Notes: generated from the sequence alone by a model not told the origin. Shown: positions 33,457-43,217, counted from the first letter of the stretch. The stretch: DNA of 64,000 bases from Paenibacillus kribbensis (GCF_002240415.1 NZ_CP020028.1:901001-965000), one strand, 5' to 3'. A program made the numbers and translations.

Positions 33457-34225
33457 GGATATTACCTTTTCATATGACCGCAAAACGGATTGTCTGCATG
33501 CCATCCATGCTGTGATTGAGCCGGGACGGATTACTACGATTATCGGCCCCAATGGCTGCGGCAAATCGACGCTGCTCAGTGTGATGTCCAACAATGCGGT
33601 TCCCCGCTTGGGGCAGGTGATTTTGGACGGGAAGGAAATAACCCGCTACAAGCCCAAGGAACTGGCCCGTCAATTGGCGGTGGTACATCAGCAGAATGAG
33701 GCGCCCTCGGACTTGACGGTAGAAAAACTCGTCAGCTTCGGAAGAATGCCGCATAAAACCATGTTCACAGCCAGCCGCGACGAGGACGAGCAAGCAGTCG
33801 AATGGGCGATGGCCTGTACCAACCTGTCGGAACGCAGAACAAGCACGCTGGATCAGCTTTCAGGTGGGGAGCGACAGCGAGTGTGGATTGCGATGGCCTT
33901 GGCGCAGCGGACGCCGATTTTATTTTTGGATGAGCCAACCACCTATCTGGATATGTATTACCAGCTTGAGATTTTGGAGTTGATCCGGCAGCTCAATCAG
34001 GAGCACGGACTGACTATCGTGATGGTGCTGCATGATATTAATCAGGCTATTCGGTATAGCGACGTGATGATCGCTATGAAGGAAGGACGTATCATAGCAA
34101 ACGGCCGGCCCGCAGAGGTTGTAACATCCGAATTGATTCAAGCCGTCTATGGTGTAGAGGTAATCGTAAGACAGGACGAGGAGGCGGGAATGTATCTCAT
34201 TCCGCTTGGTGTCGGTGTTTCCTGA
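33446..34225 (+). CDS. Heme ABC transporter ATP-binding protein
   Basis: A 259-residue ATPase: Walker A GPNGCGKST (34-42), signature LSGGERQ (138-144), Walker B LFLDEPT (159-165) and the VLHDINQA H-loop. It completes isdEF into a self-contained importer; in S. aureus the Isd operon lacks its own ATPase of this type and borrows FhuC. Confidence 0.93.
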   Translation: MDIKDITFSYDRKTDCLHAIHAVIEPGRITTIIGPNGCGKSTLLSVMSNNAVPRLGQVILDGKEITRYKPKELARQLAVVHQQNEAPSDLTVEKLVSFGRMPHKTMFTASRDEDEQAVEWAMACTNLSERRTSTLDQLSGGERQRVWIAMALAQRTPILFLDEPTTYLDMYYQLEILELIRQLNQEHGLTIVMVLHDINQAIRYSDVMIAMKEGRIIANGRPAEVVTSELIQAVYGVEVIVRQDEEAGMYLIPLGVGVS

Positions 34226-34509
34226 CATTTACAAGTACATGGAATATGAATGTTGAAACCGAATAACGCGTTTGTCCTGGTGGCTACTCATCGAATTTGA
34301 AAACAAGAAAATGGTTCTGGTCCATGTGTTTGTCAGGTGACAATCGTGGAGATAGAAGCATTTTTTTATTTTAGTTATAAAATATTGGGCGAGGTTCAGG
34401 GACGGTTCTGCTTATACTACGGTTCGAATCCGATCTTTTGTGTGTTATACTATTGCCGTCGGTAATTTTGTGTTTAGCACTTTACTAATGATAAGGATGG
34501 TATGCTTAT

Positions 34510-36138
34510 ATGATCAGTACAAGCGGCGTAACGCTTCGTTATGGTAAACGCCCACTTTTTGAAGACGTAAATATCAAATTTACTCCCGGGAACTGCTACG
34601 GCCTGATTGGGGCGAATGGCGCGGGCAAATCCACTTTTTTGAAGATTCTTTCCGGTGAAATCGAAGCCAATTCAGGCGAGGTCCACATGACACCGGGCGA
34701 ACGGATGGCAGTGCTCAAGCAGAACCATTATGAATACGATGAATTCCCTGTTCTGGAAACTGTTATTATGGGCCATACGCGCCTGTATGAGATCATGAAG
34801 GAAAAGGATGCGCTGTACGCTAAAGCAGAGTTTTCCGAAGCGGACGGCCTGCGCGCCGGTGAGCTGGAAGGCGAATTTGCAGAGCTGAACGGTTGGGATG
34901 CCGAGCCGGATGCGGCCGCATTGCTGATCGGCCTTGGTATTCCGCGTGACCTGCATGACAAAAAGATGGCTGAGATGAGCGGCAACGACAAGGTACGTGT
35001 TCTCTTGGCACAAGCGTTGTTTGGTCGTCCGAACAATTTGCTGCTCGATGAGCCTACGAACCATTTGGATCTCGAATCCATTCAGTGGCTTGAGAACTTC
35101 CTGATGGATTATGAAGGCACCGTCATTGTCGTATCCCATGATCGTCACTTCCTGAATAAGGTATGTACGCATATTGCGGATATTGATTTTGGTAAAATTC
35201 AGATGTATGTTGGTAACTACGACTTCTGGTATGAGTCCAGCCAGCTTGCGCTTACACTGGCTCGCGATGCCAACAAGAAGAAGGAAGAGAAGATCAAGGA
35301 ACTGCAAGCCTTTATCCAGCGCTTCTCTGCGAATGCCTCCAAGTCCAAGCAGGCAACCTCGCGTAAAAAGCAACTGGATAAAATTACGCTCGATGACATC
35401 CGTCCGTCGAACCGTAAATATCCGTTCATCAACTTCAAGCCTGAGCGTGAAGCGGGCAAGCAACTGCTGACTGTAGACAGCCTCAGTAAAACCGTTGAAG
35501 GCGAGCAAGTGCTGAACGAGTTCAGTCTGGTTGTGAACAAAGGTGATAAAATTGCATTCGTTGGCCCGAACGGCCTGCCTAAAACGACGCTCTTCCAGAT
35601 CCTGATGAACGAACTGGAAGCGGACAACGGCGAATTTTCATGGGGGATCACAACCAGCCAGGCGTATTTCCCGAAAGATAACTCCACTTATTTTGAAGGT
35701 GTGGACCTGAATCTGGTGGAATGGCTGCGTCAATATTCAAAGGATCAGGACGAAACGTTCCTGCGCGGCTTCTTGGGACGTATGCTTTTCTCAGGTGAAG
35801 AAGCACTTAAGAAAGCAAGCGTGCTGTCCGGGGGCGAAAAGGTTCGCTGTATGCTGGCGAAAATGATGTTGAACGGTGCCAATGTGCTGCTGCTGGAAGA
35901 ACCGACCAACCACTTGGATCTGGAATCCATCACAGCGCTGAACAATGGTCTGATCGACTTTGACGGTACCATTTTGTTCACTTCCCATGACCATCAGTTC
36001 ATTCAAACCATCGCGAACCGTATCGTCGAAATTACACCAAACGGGGTAATTGACCGTACGATGAGCTATGATGAATACTTGGAAAGCGAAGAAATTGCGA
36101 AATTGCGTGAGCGTATGTATCCGGTAGAAATCGGCTAA
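34510..36138 (+). CDS. ykpA: ABC-F ATPase (YkpA/YbiT-like)
   Basis: A 542-residue soluble protein with two ATP-binding domains joined by a charged linker (about 245-310), as in ribosome-associated ABC-F proteins. Domain 1: Walker A GANGAGKST (34-42), a variant signature MSGND (157-161), Walker B LLLDEPTNHLD. Domain 2: Walker A GPNGLPKTT (353-361), signature LSGGEKV (440-446), Walker B LLLEEPTNHLD. The Pro before the Walker A Lys and the Glu in place of the Walker B Asp are departures from consensus. It probably affects translation; no membrane segments are present. Confidence 0.88.
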   Translation: MISTSGVTLRYGKRPLFEDVNIKFTPGNCYGLIGANGAGKSTFLKILSGEIEANSGEVHMTPGERMAVLKQNHYEYDEFPVLETVIMGHTRLYEIMKEKDALYAKAEFSEADGLRAGELEGEFAELNGWDAEPDAAALLIGLGIPRDLHDKKMAEMSGNDKVRVLLAQALFGRPNNLLLDEPTNHLDLESIQWLENFLMDYEGTVIVVSHDRHFLNKVCTHIADIDFGKIQMYVGNYDFWYESSQLALTLARDANKKKEEKIKELQAFIQRFSANASKSKQATSRKKQLDKITLDDIRPSNRKYPFINFKPEREAGKQLLTVDSLSKTVEGEQVLNEFSLVVNKGDKIAFVGPNGLPKTTLFQILMNELEADNGEFSWGITTSQAYFPKDNSTYFEGVDLNLVEWLRQYSKDQDETFLRGFLGRMLFSGEEALKKASVLSGGEKVRCMLAKMMLNGANVLLLEEPTNHLDLESITALNNGLIDFDGTILFTSHDHQFIQTIANRIVEITPNGVIDRTMSYDEYLESEEIAKLRERMYPVEIG

Positions 36139-36183
36139 TACCCGAACAGCTAATCCAGCTAATTTCAGCGAATAGTCAAACGA

Positions 36184-36234
36184 AAGAGGAGCTCCTTGGG
36201 CCATGGATATGGCTGGGGAAGCTCCTCTTTTTCG
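36184..36234. terminator. Terminator after ABC-F gene
   Basis: AAAGAGGAGCTCC pairs with GGAAGCTCCTCTTTTT around a CCATGGATATGG loop; the T-run follows directly. Confidence 0.85.
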
Positions 36235-36256
36235 TTGGTTCGATTGCCTATAGCTT

Positions 36257-36312
36257 AAAAAATCGGTTCCGGCAACGAGGCAAGATTGACCTCGTCAGGC
36301 CTCCGTTACCGT
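36257..36312 (-). terminator. Minus-strand terminator after the 61-residue gene
   Basis: Read on the minus strand, CGGT...GGC...ACGAGG pairs with CCTCGT...GCC...ACCG and is followed by ATTTTTT. Confidence 0.7.
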
Positions 36313-36334
36313 AATAGCCTATGGGCTGGGTGGC

Positions 36335-36520
36335 TTATGATCCACCTGTACGACGGCGTTGGTTGTTCGGCTTCTTCGTATTTTGGCTTTTCAGTGTTTT
36401 GGTGGAACCGCCTTGAAAGCCGCCCTGCTGTGAAGCGCCGGACTGCTGTTTTTTTTGTGCCAGCTTTTCGCGAATGGCATCTGCAAGATTAATTTTACGT
36501 GGTTCATTGGCATCGCTCAT
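36335..36520 (-). CDS. Small basic hydrophilic protein, unknown function
   Basis: 61 residues, very rich in Lys, Gln, Asn, Ser and Gly: an N-terminal amphipathic stretch (KINLADAIREKLAQKKQQ) and a low-complexity basic tail ending RRRTGGS. No domain was recognised; it is probably disordered. AGGAGG lies nine bases before the ATG, and it has its own terminator, which supports it being real. Confidence 0.7.
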   Translation of the reverse strand: MSDANEPRKINLADAIREKLAQKKQQSGASQQGGFQGGSTKTLKSQNTKKPNNQRRRTGGS

Positions 36521-36842
36521 GAATAAATTCCTCCTGTTGCCGCCGGATTCATGTCAATCCTGCTGATTGAAGAACAACGCGGCTGTGTCCTCATTTTAAA
36601 CGTTTTTAAAAGAAGGGACAAGGGCAACAATAATATCACGAGGGCAGGGTGAACCGGGAGCAGAAAGCCTGTTTTTTGCATGCAGGCAAAAATGTTTTGC
36701 AACCCCCACAGGAATGGGACTTGGCAATACTTTTTCGTTGTTCCTACAGCGATGCGGAGAGGAAAGACTGTTTCTGTAGACCCACACAAATATCGTCTGC
36801 TATGCTGAAATAACAGTTGCTTTTAAAGGAGTGTCCTCCGTT
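36521..36842. other. Intergenic region upstream of CDF gene
   Basis: No gene is convincing here. It contains a GCCTG/CAGGC hairpin around 36666-36688 and TATGCT near 36801, a possible -10 box for the CDF gene. An AAAGGAG ribosome binding site is at 36825-36831. Confidence 0.4.
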
Positions 36843-37712
36843 GTGGTGAATGTTTATGAGGAAATACGAAAAGGTGAACGAGGGGCGTGGGTGAGCATTG
36901 GCGCTTACCTTTTGCTGTCCGGATTCAAGCTGATTAGTGGATATATTTTTGCTTCCAGCGCGTTGCTGGCCGATGGCTTTAACAATGTCACCGATATTGT
37001 GGTGTCCGTTGCCGTGCTCATTGGCCTGAGAATATCCCAGAAGCCGCCGGACTCTGATCATGCCTACGGACATTTTCGGGCCGAAACGATCGCAGCGCTG
37101 CTAGCGTCCTTTATTATGGCTGTCGTCGGTTTCCAGGTGCTTATTGATGGAATCGGGAGCATTTTTAAGGGTGGAAAGCAAACGCCGGATATCACCTCCG
37201 CAGGTGTAGCCGTGATTTGTGCAGTTATTATGCTGGGAGTGTATCTGTACAATAGCAGACTGGCCCGGCAGATTAACAATAAGGCGTTGCTGGCAGCGGC
37301 TAAGGATAATCTGTCAGATGCGCTTGTCAGTGTCGGAGCAGCGGTAGGTATTATCGGCGCACAGCTCGGATTGCCATGGCTGGATACCGTTGCGGCGATC
37401 GCGGTAGGATTTATGATATGCAAGACGGCATGGGATATCTTTAAAGATTCCACACATAGTTTGACGGATGGATTTGACGAGCAGGAGCTGTCTGACTTAC
37501 GGAGTACGATTGCCCATATACCTGGAGTAGAGAGAATTCGAGACGTTAAGGCACGGGTACACGGTAATCATGCGCTGGTGGATGTGGTCATTGAGGTGAA
37601 TCCGCAACTCAGCCTGATTGAAGGACATCGGATCAGCGACCGAATTGAGGAACGCTTGCAAGAGGTTCATAATACAATGCATGTCCACGTCCATGTAGAA
37701 CCCAAATTATAG
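36843..37712 (+). CDS. Cation diffusion facilitator (CDF) efflux transporter
   Basis: About 289 residues: six predicted helices followed by a cytosolic ferredoxin-like domain (about 205-289) ending in MHVHVHVEP. Metal-site motifs are DGFNNVTD (44-51) in helix 2 and DNLSDAL in helix 5; HAYGHFRAE follows helix 2. Such proteins export Zn2+, Fe2+ or Mn2+ by proton antiport; here the Asn in the first motif makes specificity uncertain. GTG 36843 lies 11 bases after AAAGGAG; the first in-frame GTG (36831) overlaps that site. Confidence 0.87.
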   Translation: MVNVYEEIRKGERGAWVSIGAYLLLSGFKLISGYIFASSALLADGFNNVTDIVVSVAVLIGLRISQKPPDSDHAYGHFRAETIAALLASFIMAVVGFQVLIDGIGSIFKGGKQTPDITSAGVAVICAVIMLGVYLYNSRLARQINNKALLAAAKDNLSDALVSVGAAVGIIGAQLGLPWLDTVAAIAVGFMICKTAWDIFKDSTHSLTDGFDEQELSDLRSTIAHIPGVERIRDVKARVHGNHALVDVVIEVNPQLSLIEGHRISDRIEERLQEVHNTMHVHVHVEPKL

Positions 37713-37822
37713 TTTAATTATTTAATAGTTAGCCATAAAAGAGACTTTAGACCTATATGCAAAGAGTTGATACGTTCTCTTTTGTGACGTTTGGATTATA
37801 TCTCTCTTCCTGCTGCTTTTAC

Positions 37823-37867
37823 TATAATGAAGGCATGTCCGGCTATATTGGTCGGAATTGGACATGC
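37823..37867 (+). promoter_or_regulatory. -10 box and leader hairpin upstream of NlpC/P60 gene
   Basis: TATAAT at 37823-37828 is followed by a leader stem, GCATGTCC (37833-37840) with GGACATGC (37860-37867), ending 23 bases before the ribosome binding site. A good -35 is not seen. Confidence 0.5.
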
Positions 37868-37903
37868 TCTTCAAATTCGTAAAAACAGCCAGGAGGTGCA
37901 ACA

Positions 37904-39073
37904 TTGAGAAGACGTGTGATGGGAACGCTCATGACGTCAGCCGCGCTATTGGCAGCAATTCATGTGTCGCCGGGTCAGGTTGACGCAGCGGCATCGACAG
38001 CATCCACAGGTCAGAAGGCGGTCATTCAATCGGCAGTAAAGCTCAGATCGAATCCTTCGACGACGGGGGATGTAGTCAGCTTTATGAAGCAGGGAGAGGC
38101 CGTAACGGTATTGGAGAAAACGAACAGCTATTGGTACAAGGTCAAGACTTCTGGTGGAGTTACCGGATACACGAGCAGCTCTGACAAGTACATAAAAGTT
38201 GGCACTACCAGCGCCGCTGCTACTGTCACCCCGACTGCCAGCCGTAAACCAGAAATCACTGAACCCGTTAAAAACAACGTTTCAACGAAAGAGGCATCAG
38301 CCTCAGTGAATAGTTCTGCCGGTCAAACGAAAGCTACGATTCAAACGTCCGTTCGTTTGCGGGCGGAGGCATCCACTTCTTCCGAGATTTTAGGCTATAT
38401 GAATACAGGGGATGTCGTTACAATTACCGATTCTAGCAACGCCTATTGGTTCAAGGTTACCACTGCTGATGGTACGGCAGGCTATGTCAGTTCGTCTCCA
38501 CAATATATTCGTATTGGTGAGGGCGTTGTTGTGGAGCAGCCTGTAGCTGCTTCGGCGGTATCTGCCTCGGATACTACTGCTCTACCTGCGGCAGCATCTC
38601 CTGCGCCAGCGGTTAGCTTGCCTTCCGGTGATGCAGCGGCTGCAATCGAACAAGTTATTAACACAGGTATGACTTATCTCGGGACACCTTATGAATATGG
38701 TTCCGATCGTAACAGTACGGCTACTTTTGATTGCTCGGCCTTTACCCGCCAAATTTTCCGTCAGGCTGTAGGTATCCAGCTTCCGGCAGATTCGCGTTCA
38801 CAGGGTGAGTGGATCAAACAAAACAGTCAGCCGAATACCGACATGACTACGCTCAAACGTGGCGATTTGCTCTTTTTCACAAATTATAATGCATCTTCCG
38901 GGACGTACGCGTCTCTGGATAATTCCTCCCAAACGATCACACACGTTGCTGTATATTTGGGAGACAACAAGCTTCTTCATACGTTTTCTGTAGCGGGTGG
39001 CGGCGTGAAAGTTACGGATTTCAGCAAACCTTGGCAGGACCGGTTCCTGTTTGGGGGCAGCGTGATCCAATAA
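37904..39073 (+). CDS. Secreted SH3-NlpC/P60 peptidoglycan endopeptidase
   Basis: A 389-residue exported hydrolase. After the signal peptide (cleavage near VDAAAS) come two bacterial SH3 domains (about 38-100 and 143-206), each with a VxLRxxxS...VxVxxxxxxWYKV pattern, then an Ala/Ser/Pro linker and an NlpC/P60 domain (about 245-389). The catalytic residues are C277 in TFDCSAF, H347 in ITHVAVY and probably H359. It should cleave D-Glu to diamino-acid peptide bonds in cell-wall stems. The TTG at 37904 sits seven bases after AGGAGG. Confidence 0.92.
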   Translation: MRRRVMGTLMTSAALLAAIHVSPGQVDAAASTASTGQKAVIQSAVKLRSNPSTTGDVVSFMKQGEAVTVLEKTNSYWYKVKTSGGVTGYTSSSDKYIKVGTTSAAATVTPTASRKPEITEPVKNNVSTKEASASVNSSAGQTKATIQTSVRLRAEASTSSEILGYMNTGDVVTITDSSNAYWFKVTTADGTAGYVSSSPQYIRIGEGVVVEQPVAASAVSASDTTALPAAASPAPAVSLPSGDAAAAIEQVINTGMTYLGTPYEYGSDRNSTATFDCSAFTRQIFRQAVGIQLPADSRSQGEWIKQNSQPNTDMTTLKRGDLLFFTNYNASSGTYASLDNSSQTITHVAVYLGDNKLLHTFSVAGGGVKVTDFSKPWQDRFLFGGSVIQ

Positions 39074-39104
39074 AGCGTCGCAAACTGTAAAAAAGCTGCA
39101 TCAA

Positions 39105-39150
39105 AAAAGGATGTTCCACAGCCCTGTAATCAGGTTGGAAACATCCTTTT
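39105..39150 (+). terminator. Terminator after NlpC/P60 gene
   Basis: AAAAGGATGTTCC pairs with GGAAACATCCTTTT, with one bulged base. Confidence 0.8.
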
Positions 39151-39348
39151 CAGCATGTTCTGCATCCTCCTTGTTTTGTATATAATGTGGCATACTCGTG
39201 CCAGTTAGGCTCAGTTGCGAGATTCTGTGAAACATAGCGCCTGGGGCGGAGAAGAAGCAAGCTTCGACGTTGTTTCGCGTCTGAACGTAAAGGGTAACTA
39301 TGCAATAATCATACACATCCTCGTGAAGGATGAAAGAGAGGTTATGCC

Positions 39349-39870
39349 ATGTTAACACAGATTAGCATTTTTATTATTGCTATCGCCTTTGCAGTTCTCG
39401 TTATTTTTCTTATTAAAACACTTAAAGCAGCACAAGGCTCTCTGGATAAGGTGACTCAAACCTTGCAGGATGTACAAAAAACAGTCGATGAACTGAGCTA
39501 TGAAGTAAAACAAACGGTTCGACATGCGAATGACATCACCGCAGACGTTGATCATAAATTAAAGCAAGTGGAGCCTGTGATGGAATCTGTTAAAAACCTG
39601 GGCGAGGTGCTCAGCGAAGTGACGCTGGCTGCCAAACAGGCGTCTAGCGCGTTAATGACCCGCTTTCAAAAGCCGCATAACACGGCGGATAAGACATCCA
39701 ATGCAGAAACTGCGAACAAGTCAGTGAAACCGGACAGACCTTTAACTGCAACCGAACGGACGGTTCAAAGCTACAATGCAACCTACGAGGAGCCTGCGGG
39801 GAAGCCGGCTAAAAACTGGCTAAGCTATGTGGATATTGCAGCCAGCCTGTGGCAGAAAATGCGCCAGTAG
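39349..39870 (+). CDS. DUF948 (YtxG-like) membrane protein
   Basis: 173 residues: an N-terminal transmembrane helix (ISIFIIAIAFAVLVIFLI), then a long heptad-like coiled region (KAAQGSLDKVTQTLQDVQKT...) and a polar C-terminal tail. This is the DUF948 layout of general-stress proteins such as YtxG. ATG 39349 has AGAGAGG upstream. A YtxH-like partner is encoded separately at 45979. Confidence 0.82.
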   Translation: MLTQISIFIIAIAFAVLVIFLIKTLKAAQGSLDKVTQTLQDVQKTVDELSYEVKQTVRHANDITADVDHKLKQVEPVMESVKNLGEVLSEVTLAAKQASSALMTRFQKPHNTADKTSNAETANKSVKPDRPLTATERTVQSYNATYEEPAGKPAKNWLSYVDIAASLWQKMRQ

Positions 39871-39921
39871 CATAGGGGTTGAACCGTAAACTACAGGAAA
39901 TTTATTGAAAGGGTGAGATTT

Positions 39922-40440
39922 ATGATGAAGATTTTATTGCTGGTTGCTGGTTTGCTCACTCCCTTTTCCGGACAGGATACGGTTCACCAAACCGTTTCCC
40001 CGCAAGCAGCGGGGCATATGGTGAGGGCTGTGCAGACGTTCCCTGATCATCATGCCGTACCGGCTGATTTTCATACGTTAAATGGCGTATCTCTAGAAGA
40101 TACTCGTGCGGATGTATTGAAAAAACTGGGTAAGCCGCTTCGAATAAAGAAGGATCTGCTGCAGCTTTCTACAGAATATCAATATCCTGATGTTATAGTA
40201 GGCATGCGTGGGGACGTCGTTTCTTATGTACATGTAGACCCTGCTGCTGGCCGAATCCAGGTCAATGATGAGTGGCTGCCGCTGAAACGGCAAACGCTGG
40301 ATCAGGCGCTCGGTGGTTCACAATTTACAGCAGAAGACGGAGAGGTATATGTACGTGGGCAGCGAGCGATTAAAGTGTTCACCGATGAGACGTCAGATAA
40401 GCCCAAATATGTTGAGTTTTTTGACGAAACCGAGTGGTGA
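39922..40440 (+). CDS. Exported protein of unknown function
   Basis: 172 residues with a signal-type N terminus (MMKILLLVAGLLTPFSG). The mature part has a GVSLEDTRADVLKKLGKPL segment typical of small outer-surface beta-fold proteins in which a turn precedes 'KLGKP' (seen in SmpA/BamE-like and CAP-associated domains), then YVHVDPAAGRIQVND and a Trp-ending acidic C terminus. No specific family is assigned. ATG 39922 follows AAAGGGTGA. It lies 51 bases after the DUF948 gene and may share its transcript. Confidence 0.65.
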   Translation: MMKILLLVAGLLTPFSGQDTVHQTVSPQAAGHMVRAVQTFPDHHAVPADFHTLNGVSLEDTRADVLKKLGKPLRIKKDLLQLSTEYQYPDVIVGMRGDVVSYVHVDPAAGRIQVNDEWLPLKRQTLDQALGGSQFTAEDGEVYVRGQRAIKVFTDETSDKPKYVEFFDETEW

Positions 40441-40770
40441 ATTGATTTTTTAGCTCATGACATAACGTGGAAGTTTCAAATCGATGTATAGCGTGTAATA
40501 GTCAGAGAAGTCAATCAGACCCATCATAATGATTTTTATGAAAAAGAGCAGGATCAGGGCATGGTGCTGGTTATTTGAGCGCAGCACGAGTGCTTTACGG
40601 GTCGTCCAAAAATATAGATAAGGAATGGGGGTTCAACCTCATTCCTTATCTATATTTTTGGAATGCCTTCTTGCGGGTACTCCTCCTTGGGGAATGCTAT
40701 TCCCATCACCAAGGGTATTACCGCTTAGGAGGTATAGTATAATACATGGGTTATAGATAAGGAGAGGCCA
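40441..40770. other. Intergenic region with long inverted repeat
   Basis: No gene is seen. It contains a 22-bp perfect inverted repeat at 40606-40661, a small palindrome GGGAATGCTATTCCC at 40690-40704, and a TATAAT -10 box at 40738-40743 with a weak -35, about 28 bases upstream of the rsb operon. Confidence 0.6.
40606..40661. repeat. 22-bp perfect inverted repeat, 12-base loop
   Basis: CCAAAAATATAGATAAGGAATG (20 bases shown from its start: CCAAAAATATAGATAAGGAA) at 40606-40627 is perfectly complementary to 40640-40661. The loop also pairs (GG..TTCAA..CC). It may be a bidirectional terminator; it is far from the upstream stop (166 bases). Confidence 0.75.
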
Positions 40771-41949
40771 ATGAGAATTCTAATTGTTGACGATAATCCA
40801 ACCAATATCATTATTGTTCGTGAAATATTAAAAAAGGAAAATTATAGAGATGTAATTTCAGCTAGTTCAGCCGCAGAAATGTTGGAGCGTCTAGGGATTG
40901 GTGATCGCAGCACTAGTATTCGACCCCGTCCTTCTGATATTGATCTGGTGCTGCTGGATATGATGATGCCTGAAATGGACGGCATTGAAGCTTGCAGTAT
41001 TGTGCAGGAGTATGAGCATTTAAAAGATATTCCGATCATCATGGTAACTGCTGTAGGGGATTCCAAAAAGCTGGCCGAAGCACTGGATGTAGGGGCCGTC
41101 GATTATGTTACGAAGCCGATTAACAAGGTGGAGCTAATAGCGAGAATTCGATCTGCCTTGCGTCTTAAGCAGGAGAAGGACTGGCATAAGGATCGGGATC
41201 AACGGATTCAGGATGAGCTGAAGCTGGCTGCGATGGTACAGCAGGCGGTGCTGACTCCTGCTATTCAAGACCCGATGCTGGAAGTAAATGCGCTATATCA
41301 GCCTTCCTTTGAATTGGCGGGAGATTTATATTCATGGTATCCGCTAGGAGAAGGAAGGTATGCTGTCATCTTGCTGGATATGATGGGGCATGGCATTTCA
41401 TCTTCGCTGTTCTGCATGTTCATTGCATCAGTGCTTAAGGATACCGTGACCACGTATGTGGAGCCTGAGAAGGTCATACAGGAGCTGAATCGCCGTTTTA
41501 ATCAGCTGGATCTCGGCAAACAGCTGGTACAGTACTATTTTACGGCGATTTATATGGTGATTGATACTCGCTCTCGGCGGATTGACTATGTGAACGCAGG
41601 ACACCCACCCGGCTTGCTGTTCAGTCAGGACGGCAGCATCACCAAGTTTGACCGGGCCTGTAGTCCGGTAGGGCTGTTCGACAAAATTGATGCGGAAATG
41701 CACACGGTTCAGTATGAAGGGACGGGACATATCGCTTTATATACGGATGGCTTGCTGGAGGCTGTAGAGGGCGAATATGAGGAGCAAATCGAGTATTTGA
41801 CTGCTTGTCTGCGCAAGCATGAGCAATGGAATGAAGAAGCAATGCTGGATGCCTTTTTTCGTAAAGAGGCGCCTCAGGACCGCGATGATGACAAGTGCCT
41901 GATCTGGATTTCGTTGAAAGAGGGAGAGAGCTTCCATGGGGCTTCATGA
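40771..41949 (+). CDS. Receiver-PP2C phosphatase (RsbU/RsbP-like response regulator)
   Basis: 392 residues. An N-terminal receiver domain (1-125) has D63 in [12 protein letters not shown] and K115 in TKPI. A short helical linker leads to a SpoIIE/PP2C phosphatase domain (about 175-385), with metal-binding D185 in AGDLYSW and D203 in LDMMGHG. By family knowledge it dephosphorylates an RsbV-type anti-anti-sigma factor when its receiver is phosphorylated. The next gene is a receiver-histidine kinase overlapping by 14 bases, and rsbV-rsbW-sigB follow, so it is the input phosphatase of this sigma switch. Confidence 0.92.
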   Translation: MRILIVDDNPTNIIIVREILKKENYRDVISASSAAEMLERLGIGDRSTSIRPRPSDIDLVLLDMMMPEMDGIEACSIVQEYEHLKDIPIIMVTAVGDSKKLAEALDVGAVDYVTKPINKVELIARIRSALRLKQEKDWHKDRDQRIQDELKLAAMVQQAVLTPAIQDPMLEVNALYQPSFELAGDLYSWYPLGEGRYAVILLDMMGHGISSSLFCMFIASVLKDTVTTYVEPEKVIQELNRRFNQLDLGKQLVQYYFTAIYMVIDTRSRRIDYVNAGHPPGLLFSQDGSITKFDRACSPVGLFDKIDAEMHTVQYEGTGHIALYTDGLLEAVEGEYEEQIEYLTACLRKHEQWNEEAMLDAFFRKEAPQDRDDDKCLIWISLKEGESFHGAS

Positions 41950-43174
41950 ACCGATTCATATATTGCTGGTAGATGACAGACCTGAGAACCTGCTCGCTCT
42001 TGAGGCGGTGCTGGAGAGTGAACATTATAACCTGGTAAAAGCTACTTCCGGAGAAGAAGCACTGCGATGTCTGTTAAAAGATGAATTCGCACTCGTAGTC
42101 CTTGATGTGCAAATGCCGGGTATGGATGGAATTGAGACTGCAAAGCTGATTAAGGCCAGAGAGAAGACAAAGGATATTCCGATGATCTTCATTTCAGCTA
42201 ACAGCAAGGAAGCTGAGCATTTGTTTGCAGGCTATTCAGCGGGTGGTATTGATTATATGGTGAAACCATTCATCCCCCAAATCCTCAAGTCCAAAATTGA
42301 AGGCTTTGTGCAAATGTATCTGATGAACAAGCGCTTGAAGATGCAGTCGATGCTGCTTCACCAGAAGACTCAGGAGCTGGAGAAGATGAATAGCGAACTG
42401 ATTGCTGCCAAGGAGGCAGCGGAGATTGCGGCCAATGCCAAAATGGAGTTTTTGGCGATGATGAGCCATGAGATCCGCACACCTATGAATGGCGTCATTG
42501 GCATGATTGATTTGCTGATGGAGACGGAGCTGCAAAGCAATCAACAGGAATATGCTTATATCATTCGCCGCAGTGCAGACGCGCTTGTAGCGGTCATCAA
42601 TGATATTCTGGATTTTACCAAGCTGGAGTCAGGCAAAATGGAAGTAGAGGAACATCCATTCGAGCTGGTTTCCTGTATCAAGGAAGTATTCAGCTTGTTT
42701 ACGGTAGAAGTGAACCGGAAAAATTTGGAGCTGGTTTATTTTCTCGATGAACAGATGCCTTCCGTGCTATATGGCGATATGGGAAGATTGCGTCAGGTGC
42801 TGATTAATCTGGTATCCAATGCCGTTAAATTTACAGACCAAGGCGGGGTATATGTCTTCGCTTCTGTCAAAGAGCGTAGCGACAAGGGGCTTACCGTTGA
42901 GTTTTTTGTGAAGGATACCGGTATTGGTATTGAATCGGCTAAAGTTGGAAGGCTGTTTCAGCCCTTTTCCCAGCTTGATTCTTCCATGACGCGTAAATAT
43001 GGAGGGACTGGATTGGGACTCGCTATATGCAAAACGCTGGTTCATATGATGGGCGGGGATATTCGTGTGGATACGAGTGGGGAGCAGGGTGTAACGTTTC
43101 ATTTTACAATGAAGCTTAGCAGGTGGCATTTGGAAGGTGCCGAAGGTTATAGCTTGATTCAAGGGCCCGTATAA
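41936..43174 (+). CDS. Receiver-histidine kinase
   Basis: 412 residues with inverted hybrid order: an N-terminal receiver (D57 in [13 protein letters not shown]110 in VKPF), a coiled-coil linker (about 125-170), HisKA with phospho-acceptor H178 in [11 protein letters not shown], and HATPase_c with N-box [16 protein letters not shown] and GGTGLGL. There are no membrane helices, so it is a cytosolic kinase controlled through its receiver. It probably phosphorylates the PP2C receiver encoded upstream; this pairing is inferred from overlap and order. Confidence 0.92.
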   Translation: MGLHEPIHILLVDDRPENLLALEAVLESEHYNLVKATSGEEALRCLLKDEFALVVLDVQMPGMDGIETAKLIKAREKTKDIPMIFISANSKEAEHLFAGYSAGGIDYMVKPFIPQILKSKIEGFVQMYLMNKRLKMQSMLLHQKTQELEKMNSELIAAKEAAEIAANAKMEFLAMMSHEIRTPMNGVIGMIDLLMETELQSNQQEYAYIIRRSADALVAVINDILDFTKLESGKMEVEEHPFELVSCIKEVFSLFTVEVNRKNLELVYFLDEQMPSVLYGDMGRLRQVLINLVSNAVKFTDQGGVYVFASVKERSDKGLTVEFFVKDTGIGIESAKVGRLFQPFSQLDSSMTRKYGGTGLGLAICKTLVHMMGGDIRVDTSGEQGVTFHFTMKLSRWHLEGAEGYSLIQGPV

Positions 43175-43217
43175 TGGGTTAGTATGTAGGGAAATCTTTT
43201 TTTGGGAGTGTAGGCCT

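Noticed and set aside
36517..36789. Minus-strand 90-codon frame upstream of the CDF gene
   Set aside because: Low-quality coding pattern, overlaps the start of the 61-residue gene's leader, and lacks a ribosome binding site.
43140..43217. SigB-type promoter before rsbV
   Set aside because: A GGGAAA string is present near 43190 but no GTTTAA-like -35 lies 12-15 bases upstream.
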